Source of the DNA: Lachnospiraceae bacterium NE2001 | GTDB lineage: Bacteria; Bacillota; Clostridia; Lachnospirales; Lachnospiraceae | DNA: 64,000 nt | Direction: 5' to 3' | NCBI GenBank assembly: GCA_900110635.1 | Contig: FOEK01000015.1 | Location: forward strand, 30,661-94,660 | In this document: positions 53,780-62,188 of the stretch, in pieces | How positions within the stretch are numbered: position 1 is the stretch's first letter | Layout of the letters: every line of letters begins with the position of its first letter | Made by a program: the position numbers and the translations under genes | The notes under the pieces: generated by a model | Told to the model about the DNA's origin: nothing | The model's input: the letters and a program-made list of their open reading frames with translations, nothing else | The model's database searches: none

Positions 53780-54622
53780 TTATATAAGTTCCTTCATCCA
53801 TCCGATGTATTTATCATATTCAAGAACAGTTCCGTAATGACCATTTTTAATATATTCCACACGTGCCTTTGGAAAAAGCCCCTTCAGCGACTGCTGTTCT
53901 TCAATCGAGAAGAAATCCTTTTCCGGGAATATCAGCAGAACCTTATCCTGAATACGATCAAAATCACTCTTTACGCATGGTTTCAAATCCACAACCTTTC
54001 CCACCATGCCAGTAATATGGATATCCTTCTCTCTTGGATAATCCTTAAACATATATTTAAGCATTTCCTGAAGATATGTCTTATCCTCCGATGTCTCGTT
54101 TTTTGCATAATTCTTGATGCAGCTTTGAATCACCTTCGGCTTAAGCTTTTCATAATTACTATGCTTCATATACCATAGCATCAATGGGAGAAAACGGTAT
54201 TTCTTCTTTTCTGTCCGCAATGTATTTTCATCCAGTCCTGCAGTAGAAAACAGTCCCAGACCATCTACCATTTCAGGATACTTCCTTGTAAAAATCTGTG
54301 CCATCATACCACCGAAGCTCGCTCCGGCAAAGAACGCCTTGCTTATTCCAAGCTTTATGAAAAACTCATGTATGACTTCTGCCGTTTCATCAGCAGACTT
54401 TATCTCTATCGGGTAATCGAAGATGAGCGTCCTGTATTCATCAGACATCTTCTCTACATACTCAAACCACATCTCGGAGCAGTTCATCCCGCCGTTAAAA
54501 AATATGATCAAAGGCTTACCCACTTCACCCGCCAGAACATAGCGGATATTTGCACCGCAAACCTTCATCACCTGATATGGATACTTTTCAAGAAATGGTT
54601 CTATTTCATCTCGATAACTCAT
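53780..54622 (-). CDS. Alpha/beta hydrolase
   Basis: 280 residues. Core strand PLIIFFNGGMNC, nucleophile elbow AFFAGASFGGMMAQIF (GxSxGG), acid near LLIFPEKDFFS and His in KNGHYGTV. Start overlaps the TetR stop by 4 bp, so the two are one unit: TetR likely controls the hydrolase, which may act on a small lipophilic substrate. Confidence 0.88.
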   Translation of the reverse strand: MSYRDEIEPFLEKYPYQVMKVCGANIRYVLAGEVGKPLIIFFNGGMNCSEMWFEYVEKMSDEYRTLIFDYPIEIKSADETAEVIHEFFIKLGISKAFFAGASFGGMMAQIFTRKYPEMVDGLGLFSTAGLDENTLRTEKKKYRFLPLMLWYMKHSNYEKLKPKVIQSCIKNYAKNETSEDKTYLQEMLKYMFKDYPREKDIHITGMVGKVVDLKPCVKSDFDRIQDKVLLIFPEKDFFSIEEQQSLKGLFPKARVEYIKNGHYGTVLEYDKYIGWMKELI

Positions 54623-55209
54623 TCTGTATCCTCCCTTACATAGCAGTAGATTGTGTCAAATATGAGATCCACATTTTTCTGAAGAGATGCTTCAAAAAAT
54701 GTTTCCCTGTTCTGATATATTGCGTAAATCGCTTTAATAAAGTTTATGACTATTCCAATATCTATATCCTTACGGATTCCGGTAATACATGGTAGAATTT
54801 TTGTAATACGATCCGTATCCTTTCCACTTTCAAAATATGTTCCGTCAGTGATATGTGACTTCAACCATATCCAGTCCTCAAGCCTTATTCTCAGTAGAAA
54901 ATTATTCTCCGGTCTGTAATAGTCCCGATACCAATCAAGAAACTCTTTAACCGTAATTGTCCCGTCATTTGAAAGGAGAGCAGTCAGTTTGCACATTGAT
55001 CTTGCTTCCATCTCTCCTATCAGTGCTTTAGCGAAGTTCTCCTTGGAATCATAGAAGATATAAAATGAGCCAATAGCAACTCCTGCTGCTTCAGTGATCT
55101 TAGCAATCGTCATCTTCTTGAATCCTATTGTAGAGGAAAGCTCAAATCCAGCTTCAATCAGTTTCCTTTGTATCTCGTCCCTTTGTTCCTGTGTAAAAGC
55201 TACAGCCAT
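54619..55209 (-). CDS. TetR family transcriptional regulator
   Basis: 196 residues. HTH region MTIAKITEAAGVAIGSFYIFYDSKENFAKAL. C-terminal ligand domain not assigned. Promoter with AATATTCAT-type inverted repeats directly upstream indicates autoregulation. First gene of the TetR-hydrolase pair. Confidence 0.9.
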   Translation of the reverse strand: MAVAFTQEQRDEIQRKLIEAGFELSSTIGFKKMTIAKITEAAGVAIGSFYIFYDSKENFAKALIGEMEARSMCKLTALLSNDGTITVKEFLDWYRDYYRPENNFLLRIRLEDWIWLKSHITDGTYFESGKDTDRITKILPCITGIRKDIDIGIVINFIKAIYAIYQNRETFFEASLQKNVDLIFDTIYCYVREDTE

Positions 55210-55221
55210 AACAAGCCCTTT

Positions 55222-55282
55222 CTATGAATATTATTAATAATTTCTTCATACGAATATTATTGCATAAATATTCATATGTCAA
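55222..55282 (-). promoter_or_regulatory. Promoter and likely operator of the TetR/hydrolase operon
   Basis: -35 TTGACA (55277-55282), 17-bp spacer, -10 TAATAT (55254-55259). Two GAATATT copies and one AATATTC in inverted order within 55 bp: the pair around the spacer forms GAATATT-N8-AATATTC, the third copy is at 55225-55231. Confidence 0.65.
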
Positions 55283-55283
55283 G

Positions 55284-55313
55284 AAAAAAAGAACATCTTC
55301 AAGGAAGATGTTC
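55284..55313 (-). terminator. Terminator after the truncated hydrolase gene
   Basis: GAACATCTTC / GAAGATGTTC stem, 3-nt loop, T-run of seven on the minus strand. Confidence 0.85.
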
Positions 55314-55369
55314 CTGTAAACTCCGCATTGTATTCCAGGTTAAATCAGCATCAAAACCTTTCTTCCGGT

Positions 55370-55834
55370 TTATCGCATAATCCAGTCAATAATTTCCCTC
55401 TCTGATTCCACGAAGTATCTTAGATTTTCTTTTCGATATTTCCCGAAAGTCTTGTACATCAACCCTATAAGAGGAATCATCCGGTAAAGTTTTTTTTCAC
55501 GAGCCCTGTTCGGCATAAGACCATTCAGATGACTGCCATGAGAATATACACTTATATGTTCTGCACCCTTTTTACCCCGCAGATATTCCACTGCAGGTAT
55601 AAACATATCAAGTGGTATCTGATTCGGAGCTGAGGGAAGCCCCTCTGCGCCAAATAGAGAAACGGCAAGGCCTGTAATGCCATAATCCGCAAACCGTTCT
55701 GCAAATTTAATTCCCGGGAGAACGCTTTGCTCCCCTCCCATTATCACTATAACTGCTCTGTCACTGCCTCCATCAGGTTCAGCTAAATGCCCGACAAAGC
55801 CATGTTCTTTCATATTAAAATCTTCGTGTCTCAT
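55370..55834 (-). CDS. Alpha/beta hydrolase (BAAT/dienelactone hydrolase-like) with internal deletion
   Basis: 154 residues. N-terminal half HLAEPDGGSDRAVIVIMGGEQS ... FADYGITGLAVSLFG and PLDMFIPAVEYLRGKKG resembles BAAT-type acyl hydrolases of about 300 residues. At the position of the nucleophile elbow it reads ISVYSHGSHLNGLMPN, jumping straight to a C-terminal helix region (KYRKENLRYFVESEREIIDWI). The catalytic serine elbow and about half the fold are absent in frame. Probably inactive. Confidence 0.65.
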   Translation of the reverse strand: MRHEDFNMKEHGFVGHLAEPDGGSDRAVIVIMGGEQSVLPGIKFAERFADYGITGLAVSLFGAEGLPSAPNQIPLDMFIPAVEYLRGKKGAEHISVYSHGSHLNGLMPNRAREKKLYRMIPLIGLMYKTFGKYRKENLRYFVESEREIIDWIMR

Positions 55835-55909
55835 TTTTCTCCATCATCAATTAGTTTATCAATGGTTAAATATACTGGCCGAAAATGAAGCATAACCAAA
55901 AAGAACAAA

Positions 55910-55960
55910 GCATGTCGCTTGCGACATGCAACGCGCGAGGCGCGTGTTGCCAACGGCAAC
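55910..55960. repeat. Tandem small hairpins
   Basis: Three consecutive stems: GCATGTCGC-TT-GCGACATGC (55910-55929), ACGCGC-GAG-GCGCGT (55931-55945), GTTGCC-AAC-GGCAAC (55946-55960). Same style as the arrays at 14.2 and 16.8 kb. Confidence 0.75.
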
Positions 55961-55998
55961 TATACACATATCGCGCCGAGACGCATCCATAGCGGAGC

Positions 55999-56043
55999 GT
56001 TTTTTATGTAATAGGAGACGCAGTTTCCTATTACATAAAAAAC
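55999..56043. repeat. 18-bp perfect inverted repeat
   Basis: Arms GTTTTTTATGTAATAGGA and its exact complement separated by 9 nt (GACGCAGTT). Much longer than a normal terminator stem; could be a mobile palindromic element or a bidirectional terminator for the MBL gene. Confidence 0.75.
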
Positions 56044-56059
56044 TAAGTCTCATGCCGTG

Positions 56060-56878
56060 TCAAAATCCCACTATAAGACCAACATGAAGCTGCTGGAGTC
56101 TGTCACCTAGTATCTCTTTCATTATTCCATAAGCTCTGTCCTTAGTACAGTGGCCAGTGCATACATAATCGATTCCTGTATCCTGGATATTTCGAGCTAC
56201 ATTTCTTACTTCTTCTTCGGACTTATTAAAAAGATGGAAGCCTCCGATCAGGCCATAGATATGTTTATCCGAAAATGTCTGCTTCACCTCATTTATTATA
56301 TTGACAGCTCCTCCGTGAGAGCAGCTATTGATTATCACGAGCCCTTTATCTGTTTCAAAAACAAGACTCTGCTCATGCGAGAAGTTGTCAGGTTTCCAGC
56401 CGTTCTTTGTCTTTTGATACATCAATTCACGCTGTCCTATTTTCTCAAGACCAGGCGTCTTATGAGGTATAAGATATGCTCCTTCACACAGCTTATAGTC
56501 ACCTGATACATACTCTATCCTGTCCGAATAATTCTTGGTCATCTTCTTCGGAATTCCTATATATTTCCTGAAAATGAATTTCTTAGCATAGCAGTTTTCG
56601 GCTGTAGTTTCTCTCAGATAGAACTTTGCCTTTTTATTCTCTTCAAAAAATCTCGGTATACCATTTGCATGATCATAATGTGCGTGACTCAGAACTCCAT
56701 AATCTATATCCTCGATGTTCTTTCCAAGTTTTTTCATATTTCCGGAGAAGAGCTCTGATGCGCCAGCATCAACAAGGATATTCTTTCCGTCATGTTCCAC
56801 CAGGATAGAGAGTCCCCACTCACCCTTAATACCATCAAATGAAGTATTATCTACTATAACTGTCATCCTATTATTCAT
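56060..56878 (-). CDS. MBL-fold metallo-hydrolase
   Basis: 272 residues. Metal motif SHAHYDHANG (HxHxDH), distal ligands in SCSHGG and CTGHCT, N-terminal VDNTSFDGIKGEWGLSILVEHDGKNILVDAGAS. Resembles the RFAP-synthase-like/metal-dependent hydrolase group; substrate unknown. Stands alone, 55910-56043 hairpins downstream. Confidence 0.88.
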   Translation of the reverse strand: MNNRMTVIVDNTSFDGIKGEWGLSILVEHDGKNILVDAGASELFSGNMKKLGKNIEDIDYGVLSHAHYDHANGIPRFFEENKKAKFYLRETTAENCYAKKFIFRKYIGIPKKMTKNYSDRIEYVSGDYKLCEGAYLIPHKTPGLEKIGQRELMYQKTKNGWKPDNFSHEQSLVFETDKGLVIINSCSHGGAVNIINEVKQTFSDKHIYGLIGGFHLFNKSEEEVRNVARNIQDTGIDYVCTGHCTKDRAYGIMKEILGDRLQQLHVGLIVGF

Positions 56879-56998
56879 TACTATTAATTTTCCTTTTTTT
56901 ATATTTTCTAAAGGATATATCCCTGAGATAATTCATTTTCTTGGAAACCGCCTCTAATCCTTTTCACATTTCGATTCATCATATGTCTGCCATAATAT

Positions 56999-57037
56999 CT
57001 AAAGGCTAAGTCCAATGTATGAAAAGCCAAAATTCAT
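56999..57037 (-). pseudogene. 5' remnant of a small membrane protein gene
   Basis: GAGGAAA site then ATG 57037: MNFGFSYIGLSL-stop. The opening MNFGFSYIGL is one I associate with a clostridial membrane protein family; the rest is missing. Tentative. Confidence 0.35.
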
Positions 57038-57057
57038 TTTTATTTTCCTCTTCTCTA

Positions 57058-58347
57058 TTATTTCCTCTCATTTATAATTTTAATTATTTTCGAAAATGAC
57101 TTTTCTCCAACTCCTGCACGCGCAAAATAGTTTTCAATATTATCTAAAACCTTATTTACATCATTTATTATCTTCTTACATTTCACAGATGATATTCCCA
57201 TATTTTTTCCCGATATAATCAAATCATCATATGTTATATTTTCATTCTTTCCATTGATCAGCATCTGGTGTGCCTTTAACCAGATATTATTCTGGTTATA
57301 AGAAAATGTAATATCATAAGCCGGAGATAACTTCCAATTACCACTTCTATCCATTAGAAATGAAATATTTTTCACATGGTCATCTTGATTTACAAGTAAA
57401 ACATTAAATACCATCCTTCTATATAACTGCTCAATATCCCTCATTGATGAATTAAGTATTCGTACTATCTCTGCCGCCTGTTCATAACTACATAATCCAG
57501 GGTAATTGTAATCTATATGTGTAAGAGCCCCCAAAGTTTGCATATGAATCTTTTGATTTCCAACTCTATCGAATCTTTTGGTCATAAAATGATGTCTACC
57601 ATTTTCCTCTAGAATTCTACATTCCTCCATTTCTATCCCCGCATCTTTAGCCATAAGATAATAAGCATATTCTATTAGCGTATACTGAGTAGAATCTTTA
57701 AGATCATGATCACCATTTTTCTTAACTCCATCGAATTTAATTAACCAGTAATCAAATCCATTTCCAGCATCAATCTGTCCACTTTTTACTTCATTTGTTT
57801 TTTCATTTACTGCTATCAGAGCTTTCGCTCTAGCACCTCCCGCAGATGTACCTAGTTGAACCAATTGACTATAACCAATTTCTTCTTCTGAACTGAGTTT
57901 CTTTCTTTCTTTATCGGATAGTACTTCAGATGCAAACTCAACCATTTTCTCTATATTTACATCTTCGCCGATTGCATTTTCCGGCCCAGCTGTAGGTCTA
58001 TATTCTAATGCCCCCATACCACGAGTACCTGTATAACAAAGTCTATCAATGGTATTAAAATCTTGAAGTGATTTTCCTTGTTCCATAAGCCATCTTTCAA
58101 TCACTCTATTACCAAACTTATCCGGTAGAGAATCCGCAATTAATCCAGGAGCACCATGAAATGCATCTCCCGATAAATCTGGAAATTCGTACACCAGCTT
58201 ACTTAGCTTCATTTTTATAGGAGATACTTCTGTTCCACTATCAATAAAGTCCCTGTCATATTCAAATGATACATATGGACTTCCTTCGTCTTGATGAACA
58301 TATCCAATTCTCGTTCCCCAAAGAATTACTTCTGCTGTATTTATCAC
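57058..58347 (-). CDS. hipA: HipA-type serine/threonine kinase toxin
   Basis: 429 residues. HipA N-terminal subdomain with GRIGYVHQDEGSPYVSFEYD-like barrel, nucleotide region LVQLGTSAGGARAKALIAV, catalytic NQDDHVKNISFLMD and metal motif LSPAYDIT. In known systems HipA phosphorylates glutamyl-tRNA synthetase and induces dormancy. ATG overlaps the hipB stop by 4 bp. Confidence 0.9.
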   Translation of the reverse strand: MINTAEVILWGTRIGYVHQDEGSPYVSFEYDRDFIDSGTEVSPIKMKLSKLVYEFPDLSGDAFHGAPGLIADSLPDKFGNRVIERWLMEQGKSLQDFNTIDRLCYTGTRGMGALEYRPTAGPENAIGEDVNIEKMVEFASEVLSDKERKKLSSEEEIGYSQLVQLGTSAGGARAKALIAVNEKTNEVKSGQIDAGNGFDYWLIKFDGVKKNGDHDLKDSTQYTLIEYAYYLMAKDAGIEMEECRILEENGRHHFMTKRFDRVGNQKIHMQTLGALTHIDYNYPGLCSYEQAAEIVRILNSSMRDIEQLYRRMVFNVLLVNQDDHVKNISFLMDRSGNWKLSPAYDITFSYNQNNIWLKAHQMLINGKNENITYDDLIISGKNMGISSVKCKKIINDVNKVLDNIENYFARAGVGEKSFSKIIKIINERK

Positions 58348-58655
58348 TTTTCATCCCCCCAAACAAAAGCTCGCTTCTCGCTCTTTTTACTAGAAGCTCG
58401 CTGTCTTTTTTTCTCAGACTCTAGATAAGCAGATGGCCTTTTTTTATAATCTGGTACAAGCACATCTATACGATTATCCAATTCTAACGCTCTGAGTATT
58501 TTCAAAAATGCAGATAGACTAATATCCTCTCCATTTTCAAATCTCGATATACTCCGAACCGATATACCTGTTTTATCAGAAAGCTCCTTCTGAGTCATAG
58601 GATAATTAATTCTGTATTGTTTCAAACGATCACTTATTTCTAATATATTATTCAT
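58344..58655 (-). CDS. hipB: HipB-type antitoxin (XRE family)
   Basis: 103 residues. HTH MTQKELSDKTGISVRSISRFENGE; C-terminal basic tail KKRPSAYLESEKKRQRASSKKSEKR. Should bind HipA and repress the operon through the long inverted repeat upstream (58676-58738). Confidence 0.9.
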   Translation of the reverse strand: MNNILEISDRLKQYRINYPMTQKELSDKTGISVRSISRFENGEDISLSAFLKILRALELDNRIDVLVPDYKKRPSAYLESEKKRQRASSKKSEKRAFVWGDEK

Positions 58656-58675
58656 ATATAATCACTCCATAAAGT

Positions 58676-58738
58676 AAATAGACATATATTGCATCTTATG
58701 AGTATATTTATACCATAATATGCAACATATGTCTATTT
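58676..58738 (-). promoter_or_regulatory. hipBA operator: long inverted repeat
   Basis: Arms of 19 bp, AAATAGACATATATTGCAT and ATGCAACATATGTCTATTT (one mismatch), separated by 25 bp, 20 bp upstream of hipB. Well placed for HipB dimers to loop or block the promoter. Confidence 0.75.
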
Positions 58739-58750
58739 ATTCTTTATAGA

Positions 58751-58984
58751 TTATCTATTCTTTTGATACTCTTCCAGATAAATATTCATTTCCTTTGCCT
58801 GGGTAAGTTCAAAGATATATTCAACAACTAGCGATAATATATAAACAATAAGTATTCCTACCGCAATACTTATTAAAACCTCTATTCTGTCCGATGGAAT
58901 ACTTGGCACTTTAAAAACTATCAAGAGTATCGCCGCCTCAATTAAAAGTATTTGAATAATACTTCGTATTATGAGCTGCTTCAT
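58751..58984 (-). CDS. Small two-helix membrane protein
   Basis: 77 residues from ATG 58984 (MKQLIIRS); the TTG at 59020 lies inside a terminator. TM helices at about 8-30 and 35-55, then a charged tail ELTQAKEMNIYLEEYQKNR. Resembles DUF3021-type or similar small membrane proteins only loosely. Confidence 0.5.
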   Translation of the reverse strand: MKQLIIRSIIQILLIEAAILLIVFKVPSIPSDRIEVLISIAVGILIVYILSLVVEYIFELTQAKEMNIYLEEYQKNR

Positions 58985-59004
58985 ACTCAGTTCTTTATCT
59001 GATT

Positions 59005-59035
59005 GAAAAAAGCACCTCAAATTGAGGTACTTTTT
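59005..59035. terminator. Terminator
   Basis: ACCTCAA...TTGAGGT palindrome with A-run upstream and T-run downstream, functional in both directions; lies 60 bp past the PqqD-like gene. Confidence 0.75.
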
Positions 59036-59096
59036 ATCACGAGTAATAATATGATGTGGGTGTCATAATAAATATAAACTAAGAAATCATCACTTG

Positions 59097-59480
59097 TTAT
59101 GGGCGTAGGTAACTTACAAATCCATAATCATAAAGCATCTTAATATATTTTGTAAGTCTAGGGTAAAGAGGCTCGGCCTCATCTCCAAAATGAGCTCCTA
59201 CCTTTTGACCAATTTCATATATTGAAGTCTTTCCATCAATGAGGGGAAATATAAAGCTTCCAAACTTCTCTAGATGGAGCTGAGATACTTTAGGTTTCTT
59301 CAAAAGCTTCTGCGCCAGCCAATTGAAAATCCCTTTATTTTCAATAAAGATAGTTACATTTCCTTCCTCGTCAGTTTCCCACCTATGTTTGTCTGAAATG
59401 ATTGGCACATAATCAAGATAATTATCCTGACTTTCTTTTTTCACTTTTGAATCAATTTTACTTGCAACTTTTTTTGCCAT
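59097..59480 (-). CDS. PqqD family protein
   Basis: 127 residues. After a Lys-rich start, VPIISDKHRWETDEEGNVTIFIENKGIFNWLAQKLLKKPKVSQLHLEKFGSFIFPLIDGKTSIYEIGQKV is the PqqD winged-helix pattern, used in RiPP systems to present a precursor peptide. No radical SAM enzyme or precursor is nearby. It starts 18 bp after the OPT transporter stop, so the two are co-transcribed. Confidence 0.8.
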   Translation of the reverse strand: MAKKVASKIDSKVKKESQDNYLDYVPIISDKHRWETDEEGNVTIFIENKGIFNWLAQKLLKKPKVSQLHLEKFGSFIFPLIDGKTSIYEIGQKVGAHFGDEAEPLYPRLTKYIKMLYDYGFVSYLRP

Positions 59481-59498
59481 TAATTCTTTGTACTTTCT

Positions 59499-61421
59499 TT
59501 ACTTTTCTTCTTTTTCTTCTTCGGCAGCATTACCACCCTCTGCCTTATTCTTCAATGCAAATAGTGTTACACAGGCAATCATTACTATAAGCAGGATAAT
59601 TCCTCCAATAGCTCCAAGATTGATAGAACCTGACAGATTTATCTTCTCTTCAAGTCCAACTACTGCAAGGATTGCCAGGATAATACCAACTAGTCCTTCA
59701 CCAGCAATCATACCTGAACAGAACAGTACGCCCGAGCCAGCCTCATCATTCTTAGTCTTTGATTTCTTATCAACGAACCATCTGATAGCGCCACCTATCA
59801 TGATTGTGGTACTGAGTTCAAGAGGGAGATAAAGACCTATAGCAACTGGAAGCACTGGAACACCAAGTATCTCCACAACAACAGCTGTAAATACCCCAAT
59901 AAATACAAGAGCCCATGGAAGATTTCCGTTCATAACTCCTTCAACTATCATCTTCATAAGTGAAGCCTGAGGAGCAGCCAGCTCTGTTGTTCCAAAGCCC
60001 CAAGCCTTATCAAGAAGAATAAGAACTCCACCGATAGCAAATGCAGAAACTACAGCTCCTATGATTTCACCAATCTGCTGTTTCTTAGGAGTTGCACCTA
60101 ATATAAATCCAGTCTTAAGATCCTGTGATGTATCACCTGCCATAGCCGTTACTATACATATAATAGAACCTATAGATATAGCGCCTATCATTCCAGAAGC
60201 CCCAGTCTGTCCAGTAATCTTGAGGATAAATGTGGAGAATAGAAGTGTTGCTATAGCCATTCCTGAAACAGGGTTGTTACTACTTCCTACTAGTCCAACC
60301 ATTCTTGATGAAACTGCACCAAAGAAAAATCCAAACAAAGCTATAAGGATAGCTCCAATAAGTGAAACAGGAATCTGAGGAAGAAGCCATATCAGCAGAA
60401 TTATTGCTAATACTCCAAAGATAACAACCTTCATATTCATATCCTTCTCTGTACGAAGGATACCTGCTTCACCAGAATCTTTCATTCCTTTAACAGCACC
60501 CTTGAAGGTTGAGATAATAAGAGTCATTGATTTAACAAGACTGATGATACCTCCTGCTGCAACCATGCCTGCACCAATGTATCTAATATAATAACTCCAA
60601 AGCTGTCCTGCTCCATTTTCAGCATATAGATTACCGATTGTATCCGTACCAGGATAAAGAACCGTATCTGCTCCAAATGTAGCAATTGCCGGAATAAATA
60701 CAAACCATCCGAGTATACCACCCGCCAACATATATGAAGCAATCTTAGGTCCACATATATATCCTACACCTATAAGTGCTGGATAAACTTCTGCTGATAG
60801 TTCTGTCTTAAGAGACTTAATATTTGCTGTTATAACTCCTGGAATAACCTTGATACCATCAACCAGGAATTTAAATAGACCTGCAAGACCCATACCTATA
60901 AAAACAGATTTTGCACTTGTGCCTCCCTCTTCACCAGCAAGAAGTACCTCAGCGCATGCTGTCCCTTCAGGATATGGAATAACGCCATGTTCTTTTACAA
61001 TTAATGCATTTCTAAGGGGAATCATAAAGAGAATTCCAAGGACACCACCCACCAAAGCAATCAATGTAATAGATATTAAACTAGGTCTTTCAGCAACACC
61101 TTCTTCTGCCCAAAGAAACAGAACAGGCATCGTGAAAATTGCTCCCGCTGCAAGTGACTCTCCAGCAGAACCGATAGTCTGAACCATATTACTTTCAAGG
61201 ATTGAATCTTTCCTCATCAGAACTCGGATCACTCCCATTGATATAACAGCTGCTGGAATCGATGCTGAAACAGTCATTCCAACCCTGAGTCCAAGATACG
61301 CATTTGCCGCTCCAAAAACTACAGCAAGAATAACGCCCATGATGATAGATGTCACCGTAAACTCAGGAGTAATTTTCTCAGCTGGAACATAAGGTTTAAA
61401 ATCCTTCTTGTTTTCATCCAT
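59499..61421 (-). CDS. OPT family oligopeptide transporter
   Basis: About 640 residues from ATG 61421 (MDENKKD), behind AAGGAG; the longer frame to 61442 precedes that site. About 16 TM helices. OPT hallmarks: FGAANAYLGLRVGMTVSASIPAAVISMG, HGVIPYPEGTACAEVL, MAGDTSQDLKTGFILGATP and LPVAIGLYLPLELSTTIMIGGAIRWFVD. Imports small peptides or metal-peptide complexes. Paired with a PqqD-like protein. Confidence 0.92.
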   Translation of the reverse strand: MDENKKDFKPYVPAEKITPEFTVTSIIMGVILAVVFGAANAYLGLRVGMTVSASIPAAVISMGVIRVLMRKDSILESNMVQTIGSAGESLAAGAIFTMPVLFLWAEEGVAERPSLISITLIALVGGVLGILFMIPLRNALIVKEHGVIPYPEGTACAEVLLAGEEGGTSAKSVFIGMGLAGLFKFLVDGIKVIPGVITANIKSLKTELSAEVYPALIGVGYICGPKIASYMLAGGILGWFVFIPAIATFGADTVLYPGTDTIGNLYAENGAGQLWSYYIRYIGAGMVAAGGIISLVKSMTLIISTFKGAVKGMKDSGEAGILRTEKDMNMKVVIFGVLAIILLIWLLPQIPVSLIGAILIALFGFFFGAVSSRMVGLVGSSNNPVSGMAIATLLFSTFILKITGQTGASGMIGAISIGSIICIVTAMAGDTSQDLKTGFILGATPKKQQIGEIIGAVVSAFAIGGVLILLDKAWGFGTTELAAPQASLMKMIVEGVMNGNLPWALVFIGVFTAVVVEILGVPVLPVAIGLYLPLELSTTIMIGGAIRWFVDKKSKTKNDEAGSGVLFCSGMIAGEGLVGIILAILAVVGLEEKINLSGSINLGAIGGIILLIVMIACVTLFALKNKAEGGNAAEEEKEEK

Positions 61422-61547
61422 AATTACATTCTCCTTTTGCATTTATTTCGACGCTTATATCTTATTATAACTGAATATATTTATTTTGGCTTTTATTATT
61501 TTGACTTTATGACACCCACTTCATAATTTAAAATATAAGCAACAAAG

Positions 61548-61576
61548 CTGCCGAACAAATCGACAGCCTTATAAAT
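61548..61576 (-). terminator. Terminator after glutathione peroxidase
   Basis: Imperfect stem GCTGCCG/CGACAGC with 8-nt loop, followed by TTTGTT on the minus strand; 24 bp past the stop. Confidence 0.55.
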
Positions 61577-61599
61577 ACCCCCTCAAATATCCAGTTTTC

Positions 61600-62145
61600 T
61601 TATAATGCTTCTATAACAGCTTTCTTAACCACTTCCATATCATCTGTAGGTTCGAAACGAGCTATAACATTTCCTTTTCTATCAATAAGGAACTTTGTGA
61701 AATTCCATTTGATATAAGCCTTGTCACCATACTTCTTGTTATTAGCATTTGCAAACTTCTCAAGAGCTGCATTCTTAATGCCTTTACCAAAACCTGCAAA
61801 CGGCTTCTCTGTCGCAAGATATTCGAAGAGCGGAATGGCACCATCACCATTTACTTCAATCTTTGCAAATCTAGGAAACTCTGTTCCAAACTTCATGGTG
61901 CAGAACTCATTTATCTTATCATCTGACTCTGGCGCCTGACCCGCAAACTGGTTGCAAGGGAAGTCAAGAATCTCAAATCCCTTATCCTTAAGTTCCTTAT
62001 ACATAGCCTCCATAGGATCATAATGTGGTGTGAATCCACAACCTGTTGCTGTATTTACGATAAGTAAAACCTTTCCTTCGTAATCCTTAAGACTCTTCTC
62101 TGATCCATCTCTGTCCTTAACTGTAAAATCATAAACTGAACCCAT
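61600..62145 (-). CDS. Glutathione peroxidase (thiol peroxidase, Cys type)
   Basis: 181 residues. Peroxidatic Cys36 in NTATGCGFTPHY, Gln in LDFPCNQFAGQ, and Trp/Asn in IKWNFTKFLIDRKG form the catalytic tetrad. Bacterial Cys-GPx usually use thioredoxin rather than glutathione. TAGGAGG site before ATG. Lies 43 bp downstream of an OhrR-type regulator, probably its target. Confidence 0.95.
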   Translation of the reverse strand: MGSVYDFTVKDRDGSEKSLKDYEGKVLLIVNTATGCGFTPHYDPMEAMYKELKDKGFEILDFPCNQFAGQAPESDDKINEFCTMKFGTEFPRFAKIEVNGDGAIPLFEYLATEKPFAGFGKGIKNAALEKFANANNKKYGDKAYIKWNFTKFLIDRKGNVIARFEPTDDMEVVKKAVIEAL

Positions 62146-62188
62146 GTGTGTACCTCCTAATATATCTTTTGTACAACCTGCCTATCTG

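Noticed and set aside
55859..56053. Minus-strand 64-codon open frame
   Set aside because: It consists of the hairpin array read through; no ribosome binding site and no protein-like pattern.
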